Positions 1 through 9,900 of a stretch of 64,000 bases of DNA are shown piece after piece (the first letter of the stretch is position 1; the number at the start of each line of letters is the position of its first letter). The notes under the pieces were generated by a model. That model saw only the letters and a list, made by a program, of their open reading frames with translations, did no database searches and was not told the DNA's origin. A program made the translations under genes and the position numbers. Source of the stretch: Ligula intestinalis (Eukaryota > Platyhelminthes > Cestoda > Diphyllobothriidea > Diphyllobothriidae); contig JAYGXS010000003.1 of NCBI GenBank assembly GCA_036362985.1, positions 31,352,335 through 31,416,334 on the forward strand, given 5' to 3'.

Positions 1-1679
1 TTTCGAATCTGGTCCTGATTGGAGGCGTTGTCGAGATGACCACCCGGAGAGTTTTGTTAACCCGATGGAAGCTGTCGTGGAACTCCTCTTCGACCTTACT
101 GCCCTCAGCTTCTGGTGCTGGTGTTCAAATTGACCTCAGTGAGGATTTTTCGGTCGGTGTGCTCAGGTGCCGTCATAGGACATTGGGATTATTTTAGAGT
201 GACAGTTATATCGCTGCTGTTTGACTGATATACGAAAGGCAGTCTTAAGCATGTGCCCCTGGCCGATGCTCTATATAACCTAAAACGAAAATTGACCTTA
301 GAGCTGCCCTTCCTCCAGATCGTGGGTCGAGTGCCCCAGCGACGGATTCGCCGACAGTCGTGCGAGGCCGTTTTTGTGAGGAAGATCCTATTTCACGCTA
401 CATTCACTTCAACTCACATGTATTTTAAAGTTTATTTATTGCGAGATGCTGAACTGTTGTGGCGAAGGTCCACTTAGTAGGTTTTTATCCATGGTCATTG
501 TAATAGTTCGACCATCCCCAGTAGGTTTAGTCAATGCGTGATCATTGAATATGCCCTCGCCTTTAAAAACTATAACGGTTCAGTTCATAAACTGCTAATT
601 GCTGACTTTCCAAGGTAGTCTCAATTTGAGGACTGACAACAGCCCTTCTCAAGGGAACGAGGGACGTGGTAAAAGCAGACGCTTGCTCTGAAATATTTGA
701 TGGTTCTGCAACGGGGGTCTAAAAGTTATAACATGGAGAACTTATAAGATGTGAAACCTCTACTTACCTCCTAGATTATTAAACGAATTTTTTGGTTGGG
801 GCGTCGAACATGCACTGGTATTTAAGTCGATGACTGCAAACTTTAGTGGTGGAACCAGCAGTACGATGTGTTGTTTACGTAATGTAGCCTTCAGGTTTAC
901 TACTTTCAGAACAATTCCCCTTCATTGCCGCCGTTCGACTGTAACTGCCGGAAATCGAAAGTGTGGTGCGGAAATTAATTGTACCTCACAGGCATTAAAA
1001 TTCCTTCTGAATGAGCACCCTCATTTCAGCCTCTGAAACCTTTAGGACGGACTGCACGAGCCTGGTTTAGTACTTATTTCAGAACCTTATTCTAAGGCTT
1101 CTCCGCCAGCAACAGTGCGCTAACGTTGGCCATTACCCCGCTGTTATTAAAAAAAGGTTTTCTTTTTAGTGTGTGCCTTCGTCTCGCTAGGATTCAATGA
1201 CTAACATCGTGATTGGTAGGTCGCCTGTTCGCCAACCCTAACTTGGTCCTCCAGGTGGCGGAAGTGGTTTTGTCGGTCGAGCTCTGATCTCAAAGTTACG
1301 AGCAAACAACTGTAATGTCCGGATTGTTACTCGAAAGCCGAGAGGGAAGAAGGACATGTCATGGGTTACTTTAATTGTCTTACTTGACCCCTCTATAAAT
1401 TATAGGAAACTGTGACAGCTTGTGGCCTTCCGGAGGACACCCAAGTGGTTGTCAATCTCAGTGGACGTTCGATTGCTGAGATAAATCCCAAATTTCTGGT
1501 TCCCAGGTTCGTACTTTCTGCGTAAAATTTATTTCTGCTCTGCCAGTGTTTATCAGGACTATCTGGCGGAGGTGAGGTCAAGTCGCATACAAACGACAAA
1601 ATTGCTCGTCAATAACCTGCCGGAGGCAACACACAAATTTGTCAGTGCTTCCGCTATCGGTTAGTTATTTCTGTTGATT
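1..1679. other. Unassigned DNA
   Basis: No gene, RNA or known element is recognised. Open frames here are short and show no family motif. Missing 5' exons of the SDR39U1-like gene could lie here or left of the window; I looked for its glycine-rich NAD(P) motif and the NLAGEN-type motif and did not find them. Confidence 0.4.
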
Positions 1680-2045
1680 ATTCTCATCCTTGCGATCAAA
1701 GAATTTGCTTTCCCTCCACTAACAAAACCCTCTATATTCGTTTTAACTACTGCAGTAGTCGCTCTCAACCCGTGTTCTGATTTATCCAGGTTTTCTAGAA
1801 GGATCAAAGGTCCTGCTATGCGAACTGTATGATAGATAGTATTGCTGGTAAAGGCAAGAGATACTAAAATGGCAATTTCTGGCTTATTAGCCGTCGTCAG
1901 CCAGTCATACCTAATCTTAAGTGGTGCACCATAAGAGGGTCGAGCAGAGTCTAATGCTCTAGCCGTTTGAGGTACAAGCTCGTTGCCTTGCCTAGTTAGG
2001 TTGGGAGGTATGGACACTCGCTGATGAACGTTCACCGTCCAACCA
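1680..2045 (-). mobile_element. tRNA-derived SINE, copy 1
   Basis: Read on the minus strand, it starts with a GAACGTTCATC-type motif, then a tRNA-like head, then the body TATGACTGGCTGACGACGG with GGCTAATAAGCC, and a segment with CAATACTATCT. The same order recurs at 4055-4215, 4270-4470 and 11870-12165, so this is a dispersed short element. The tRNA head (box A/box B pair) is clearest in the 11870-12165 copy. This copy is diverged. The exact ends are uncertain. Confidence 0.7.
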
Positions 2046-3760
2046 AAGTGAGTTGTGTTAGCCGCCAGTGAACGCTCATCAACGAGTGTGAAGTTTTAAG
2101 TATTTTTCTTGTAGGAATCCTAATCTTCTCTTAATCAGCAGCGTTTTAAAACGCTTGGTTATACACAAGCTACGCCGCTGACTGTGGCGAGTAATTCATG
2201 AACGCGGAAAACGTCAAAGTACAATTGAGGCCTCACTTTAACCAGAGGTTATCAGCCCAAAGCAATGGATGGTTTCATATACAGGCTGTTGCAGCCAGAA
2301 GGACGGAGTTGTTCGCAGATATTTCGCAAACCTTTGGTAATATCTATAAACCCGCTGCGATTGTGCGGTAATCGACAAGATCCTCTTGTGCCAGCTATTC
2401 CTCTGGTCTAGTGATTACCATGCTGTACGCGAAGAAAGCAAGAAAACAAAGCAAGGGGCTATTTTGCGAATAAAGCAAACCAATTTCGCGTGAAGTGACA
2501 TATTACGCACTTATTGGGACAACACGTGGAGGGCTGACGCAGTATGGACATGTGTTTTGTCGCGCGCGCCTCATGAGCTCATCTGTACGGCCCAAGCCAA
2601 TGCGACGATTACTTCTTCAAGTCCAACTTGATTCCACAAAAATATACACAGTCTTCTGCCCATCAATCTCCGTCAGTGGCAAAGTGTGTTAGCCACTGAC
2701 GTCGCAAGTAAAGAACCGTACAATGCCTGCGTTCGGACAGTACCGCATGCAAAGATAAAACCAGCAGATCTAACTGCTCTCAAGCACATTTTCCACAGGT
2801 AGAATAGCATCAAAACTATGAGGATCATTTTCATCAGCTAATTATTAAGCCGCCGCGATATCACCTTCACTGTGGACTTACCGCCTCTAGGTACATACTT
2901 AATGACCCAGCTCCATGTCAATGGAAATAATAATCACAAGGGTCGATTCACACAAATTTGAATTTTCTGAAGTATGCGACGCCCTGTAGTTACGCCAAGT
3001 AGAGCAGGGCTGTCCCTGGACATCGCAAAGCTAGAGCGCTGTTGCCTGACTACACCACTGTATTCATTACGACATTAATTATCCTCCCCGACGAGATTAC
3101 TCTTGAAGACCGTGATTAAAACGTATCCATGTCTGACAGATTGCTGAAATAGGAAGGTATTTCCGCAACGATAACTTATATAAGCCTCCTTAACTGCCAC
3201 TAACCTCAGGATCGTCAAAAATGAGAATAGTGGTAAAAGACGTACTGCGGGTGGAACAAGTAGACAACATGTGTAAAAAAATAAATGAAATCCCACCAAA
3301 CTTATGCGCTTTGGCCGATACTAACAACGCAATTGAACGCGATAGTGGAAAAACAACCGAAAATAACTTTCAACAAATAAGAAAAGGATGAAAAATACTC
3401 ATAAAACTACTGTGCAAATCATTATATGAATTTACTACTGAACGTCTGGAGAGTTACTTCCCATAAAAAGGAATTATAAACAAACCAAGCCTTCTGAAAC
3501 ATAGCTACTGTTATGCATATTAAATCTAGGAAATTTTTACCGGTATTTATTTTTATGCCTCGGCAGCTCTCACCAGGCCTGACTCCATTAAAATCGAGCT
3601 TTTCAATCTCATGCCCTTTAGCGGTAATTTTGCCTTTCTAGAAGGCAAAGGACTTGGCATTTGCCCCCTAAACTGTGGTCACAAGAAAGCCTATAGTCTC
3701 GCTCTCTCTCTCTCTTTCAACTTTTATTCTTCTACACATGGGCTGTTTTTTTGACTCCAG
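2046..3760. other. Unassigned DNA upstream of the SDR39U1-like exon
   Basis: No convincing exon or element. It contains a SINE-end motif at 2067-2088 (GAACGCTCATCAACGAGTGT) inverted relative to the one at 2008-2031, and a CT-rich stretch near 3700 just upstream of the exon at 3761. Confidence 0.4.
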
Positions 3761-3907
3761 GTTACTACAAACCGGATCTCTCAAAAACGTACACTGAAGA
3801 TAGCTCTTACGAGGACTACGATTTTCTGACACGCCTTTGCCATGACTGGGAGGCTGCTGCAATTGTGCCTAGCGCTCGCCCTGTACACTCAATTCGTGTG
3901 CGCATCG
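3761..3907 (+). CDS. SDR39U1: SDR39U1-like internal exon
   Basis: The exon begins after TTTTTTTGACTCCAG and ends before GTAAGC, phase 1 at both ends (2 + 48 codons + 1 base). It encodes YYKPDLSKTYTEDSSYEDYD and then FLTRLCHDWEAAA, matching the SDR39U1 segment YYxPS..YxEDS..GDFDF....WEAAA that follows the conserved VLVTG strand. An ATG upstream of the acceptor in the same frame is intronic and is not the start. Confidence 0.88.
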
Positions 3908-6900
3908 GTAAGCTTCGTCCATCAGTCCGGGTCATCCACTTGCAGTGACCTCGATGTTATCCTGCCCTGCTCTTTTCATGGTCCCTGATCTACCTCTAGG
4001 CTATTAGCAAGATGATTATTTTATGTTGTTTTTGAATGCATCCACCACTTACAGAGTACATAGCATTGTCGGCAAAGACATGGAAGACTGGAATGGCTAT
4101 TTCGGGCTCATTAACAGTCATCAGCCAGTCGTATCCAATTCCAAGTGGTGCATCATCCGAGGCCTGAACTCCCATCCTTTTGATCAGAAGTATAGCGTTT
4201 TTACCGGATTTTCTTGCCGGTTTAGACCGCTAATATTGCCAGCCATTGACGAAAGTTCATCGATCGGTGAGTTCACAATTTGGGATTGGGTATGACTTGC
4301 TGATGACGGCTAATGAGTCAACCATTCCAAGCTCCCTTGTCTTTGCCGACAATACTATCTGCTTGCTACCAGCTGTTACAGCTGCCAGCACGTCTGTCGA
4401 GACCGAAGGCAGAGCCCGGCAGATGACTTCCGTTAGCGGTCAGATGAACGTTCATCAACGTGATATACACTCCGTAGTTTCACGGGGGAATGAGATAGCT
4501 TTTTCGGTCGGCTTATCCATAAATGTTGGGAAAAACATTGTTCTTGAGCTTCTTCCGTCACCAAGAGAAGGTCCTCCCGGGAATAAGTGGCTGTCAACTT
4601 GAAGAAGTAGACGACTTTAAATGTGTCGGCGCAAGACTGATGCCGAATGGATAGAGTAAAGGCGACACTATCTCGCCAATCGATGCTGCTCGCCGGGTTT
4701 GTTAAATCCTTTGAAAGCGCCCATGGATCCCACGCGAAATCCCCATTGCCACGAAGGTCCGTGTGTACTGTGCATCCTTGCGGTCAGCCCTCTGTGAATG
4801 CAGGGTTTTGAACATTGAAGGAGATACTTGACCACCGATGCCTGAGGACCGTTCTTCGGGTGAATGATACCGACCTTGTGTCAAATGAGACAGTCCCCAC
4901 TCGCTTTTCCATTATCCTAAGGATGGATACGTTCTCCGTCGTCTGCTTCACGAGAGCTCTGTTATACTGCTTTCAATCTAGCGCCGCAGCCCACCTGGAG
5001 TCATCGAAGTGGATAACAACTCAAGACCTGGCTCGATACAGTTCGTCTGGACATGGAAGCGGTTCTTGGACATTCGGTATTCGTCGCTAGAGAAGAGAAT
5101 GAAAATGAACTTTCCAGGTCGGCTGCTGCAAATCATCAGACTCTTACAGACTCTTACATCATTGAGGCCGGCAAGATCAGGCATGGTCACAGCCATATTG
5201 AGTACGAGTGTTAGTGTTGCGGCGCTTTAACTGCTGTTAGGTCGGGTGATAAGCTGCGCGTAAAGGGCCTTACTCTCTCATGTTCCAACGGAATAGATAA
5301 ATCATGGGGGTCAGTGATATGATTGTTCAGAGTACTTGATGTGGTATACTCTTGGCTTACGCATCCCACAGCGCTCTGCGGCTGATGTCCGGTTTCTTAC
5401 ATGGCTAACCTTTGCCAGTGCGAATCCGATAACATGCCTTTCACCGTAACTTACTTTTTAGATTCATCGTGCCTTGCTGGTTAAAGCCACTGCTTTATAT
5501 CGCCGTCATTGTTCATCTAGCTGAATTGCATTATCGAAGAATTACATATATAGTCCATAACCTTTGTTCATGAAGTGTGCCCAATTTTACGAAAATTTAT
5601 CTAATCACTCGCAAAATGGCACAAAGGAATGGACCAAAACTTTGAACTAATAATGAAAAACCTTAATTGAATTGACAGCATTAAAGAAACCCTAAAGGTA
5701 GTATTACGTTGTTTAGAAATACCAACTTCTTTAGGAAAGCGGAACGTTCCGAAAACGTCAAAGTCTTTGTATTTTAGTCGAGTTAGACTTTAGGTGTACT
5801 GAAGGTCTGTCCATGTAAAAACCGAGTAAATTTCCACGAGCAAAATAACGTCTTAATTTTGCACTTCCAAAAATATTCTGTTTGCTCTCACCTTGCTTTG
5901 TCGGTATATGGGTCGATTGCGTTCACATCGGAGGCTCAGACTTCAATCCATACGTGGCATGAGCAATTTGCTTCGGGCTGCAAAGTTAAAATCATAATCC
6001 GTTTTGCGAGTGTGAATGGTTACTTGTGATACTCCGCTACTCTCAAGTCAAGTCAAGTCAAATTTATTAAAGGAAATATAGGCAAACGCCTTTGAACTCC
6101 CTCTTGGTACATAGGATTTAAGAAATGCATCGGCAAAGCCGAACATTCTAAAGAAGTCGTTGACACAATTTCAAACGACTACTCGCTTGTTTCAAGTAAT
6201 AAACTCACACTCAGATTACACGAGCCAGCAGTGTAACTGAGGAAGAATAGCAGACAGTGAAAAAACTCCTAAGGCTGGCTCATAATTCAAAATGGAATGT
6301 CATTTTTGGTTTTTAGGAGAAAAACTGTCGCTCGTGGGGAAGCCTGTGAATGATAGGGGCATGATGCTTCTGTGAATGTTGACGGTAGCCATGGCGTCCA
6401 TGACGAGTAATATCTACACCCGAAGGACCATACGAGGAGGAGACCTCGGAGTCACGAGAACGTCCCGAAGACCGGAGATGCGACCATGATACGCCTTTGC
6501 TGTGTCAAGAGCCGAGGAACCTACCACGTTGTCAGCAGTCGGTCGATACGAGAAAGGGTGTGACAGGGCCGCATAGCCTAGGACCATAGGTGCGATAGGT
6601 GCGTCCTCAGACACGATCGGCGCAGATCGCATAGTGAGTAGAGACAACATAGGTAGATAATGGCAGAGACTCATTTTGTTAATTACTAATAATAATACTA
6701 CTTACAAATTACTATTAGTATATATTTATAGCATTTCTAGCATTTCAGGTTTTGGATGTAGAGCGCTTCAATTTTTAGAATCGGAATAGTTCAGTGATTG
6801 GATTTGGAGTACTTAATCGTGACGATACTCATTATATCGGTATAGGTTTGCCTTAAAGACATCCACGGAAGGGGACATAACAATATCCGCAGGAAGAGCA

Positions 6901-9900
6901 TTCCATGCCTGGATTACCCTCTTAGAGAAAAAGAATTTTCTTGGGTCAAGTCTTGCCCCAGTCACACGTAATTTGAGGGGGTGTCCTCGCAGCCTAGAGG
7001 TGGTGGCCCGCTCAAAGAAGTCATTTGTTTGGAGGCAGCAATCCTGACCACGCAACATGCGAAATGCCTGGATTAGGTCCCCACGTATCTGCCTGTAATC
7101 CAGAGGAAACAAGTCAAGATTTACCAATCGGGTCTCATAAGGGAGGTTCCGTTGTCCTCGTACTAATTTTGTTGCGCGTCTTTGTACCCTTTCGAGGTTT
7201 TTTTTGTCTTTGGCTGTCCAAGGTCTCCAGGCTTGGATGGCAAATTCCAGTTGAGGTCGCACGAACGTGTCGAATACCTTGCCAAATACAGCTTTGTCAA
7301 ACTTAGCAAAGGCTCGCTTGATTAGATACAAGCTCGACATTGCGGATTTAGCCACTTTCAGGACGTGGAGTGATGGCTTCTGTGAAGGCGTGAACCACAC
7401 CCCCAGCTCTTTCTGAGCCTCAACCTCTGGCAGCGGCGTGTGATTCAGGTAATACACCCTCCGAGGCGTAGTGCTGGTTCTACCAAAGCGCATTAGGTTG
7501 CATTTTGCCACATTGAATGGCATGAGCCAAAGGGTCGACCATTGCTCTAGTCTATGCAAATTTGCCTGGAGGTTTAATTCATCGTCTTGGTTGCGTATGA
7601 CCTTCCAAAGTTTTATGTCATCAGCAAACATTGCGATTTCGCAGTCTAGTCCGCTTATGCAGTCATCAATATATATAAGGAAGAGAATAGGGCCAAGAAC
7701 AGATCCCTGTGGAACCCCGCTCTCAACTGCTACCTCCGCCGACTGCTGTTCGCCAATACATACGGTCTGGGTACGACCAGTCAAGAAGTTTGCTATCCAC
7801 TGCAAAAGGTTTCCCCTTACCCCTATGCGGCTGAGCTTGTATAAGAGACGTTGATGGGGCACCGTGTCAAACGCCTTCTTGAAGTCTACAAAGACTGTAT
7901 GCACCGTATTCCCTTCATCGATCGCTCGGGTCCATTGTTCTAGACAATAGAGCAGATTGGTCAAGCAGGACCTTCCCCTGCGGAATCCGTGCTGCTTATC
8001 AGAAAGAAGTTGATGTTGCTCCAAAAAGTGCATCAGCTCGCGTTTGACTATGCGTTCCATAAGCTTGCAGGATATTGAGGTGAGGCTGACCGGTCTATAG
8101 TTATTTGCGGTCGCCCGACTTCCACTTTTGTGGATGGGTGAGATCCACGCTGTCTTCCAATCGGGTGGCACTTGTCCAGTATTAAGAGAAGCTCGGAAGA
8201 TAAGGTACAGGGGTACCGCCAACTCTATGGCTAGCTCTTTTAATAGCTTTGCAGGTATCTCATCCGGACCTGACGACTTCGTTTCTTTAAGCTGTAGAAG
8301 TTCTCGCAGAACGGTAGCTTCCGTGAGTGCAACCGAGTCTATGGTCTGGATCACACCCACACTGCAGTTAATAGCGGTGAACTCAGCCTCTCTCGTAAAG
8401 ACCGACTGGAAGAAGCAGGATAGATGTTCCGCCTTTTCGTTAATCTCGCAAATTTCTACACCGTCGTCTGTTTTTAGCAGAGGAATAGGGTCTCTATTTC
8501 GAGTACATTGCCTAACGTAGCTGTAGAAAAGCTTTGGGTTTCCTACTGCACGATTTATTAGATTACTCTCGAAGTTTTGTCGGCTAATTCGTATCAGGCT
8601 CTTAACCTTGTTTCTCTGTGCCTTATACCTATTGTACGATTCGGGGGTCCTCTCTCTGCGATAGATTTTGAACAGCCTTCCTTTGCGGTTTACTTCCCTC
8701 TTTAGCGTCGGCGGTAGCCATCGAGGCCTATTTGTTACTTTCTTTACCGTGATAGGACAGAAATCGGTAATTAGTCCGTGTAATACGGCTTTGAATGCCG
8801 ACCAATCATCGAGAACGCACCCGGTGAATAGATCGCTCCAGTCGATCTCGCTCACTGTGGTTTTCATTTGTTTAAAGTCCCCTCTCCAGATGTTGCGTCT
8901 GGTTACCGCACTACGATCGGGCACCGAGAAGAGTGAATATTCCCACTGTAGCACTACGTGATCACTTTTTCCGAGAGGTGGTAAACAATTAATAATGTCC
9001 ACGCTATCAGGTACTTTGGTAAGTACTAGGTCTAAGCAATTAGCTTGTTGCCCTTCGCGTAATCTGGTCGGATAGGGGACGTGTTGCGTTAGGAAAGATG
9101 CTTGTACTGTGCACAGGAGTCGTCGATCGAAATTTATTTCTGAGCCGGGCGCAGAACTCACATTCCAGTCGATATGGGGGGCGTTAAAGTTTCCCATGAC
9201 CATGACATCGGATCTCTTAGCAATTTCTTCGACTCCTTCTATTAGACTATTGTCTGACTGTTGGTTGCTCGATGGTGGACGGTAGACCCCCATTATGTCA
9301 AGGGTCTGTGACCCCGGTGTTCTAACGGTGAGCCATATTGCCTCTATATTGCCCGAAAGGTTTTCGGACTTGTCGGACACGAGCAGGCCGTGTCTAACAT
9401 AGATTAGCACACCTCCACCTGGACGCCCGACTCTATCTTTTCAGAAAACTTGAAACCCGGGGAGAGCAATTTCCTGGTCGCTTACCTTCGTGGACAACCA
9501 TGTTTCTGTTATGCAGACGACGTCTGGTTCCAGTTGGCACGTAATAATCTTAAGCTCATCTAATTTGGAGAGCAGGCTTTGTGCATTGGTGTACATGCAC
9601 TTTAGTTTCTTTGTGCGGTGTAACCCGGTTGTGACAGTCACTTCCTGACCGTCGTTCGGAGTATTACGGTTTGGTTCGATGTTTTCTTCTGAATTATCTT
9701 CCCGTTGAAGATTTTCAGGCCTACCTCGCCATTCTTGTTCCTCGACTGTAGTTCCGCTACTAGTTCTCGGCGTTTCAGCCGTTACTCCAGCGAGTAGTCC
9801 GGTTGAAAAAAAACCTCTTTATGCGCGTGACGAAGGTTAGTTTTTTAGACAGGATTACCTGAACATGTTCCTTGTTTTTAAATACTATTTTTAGCGGTCT

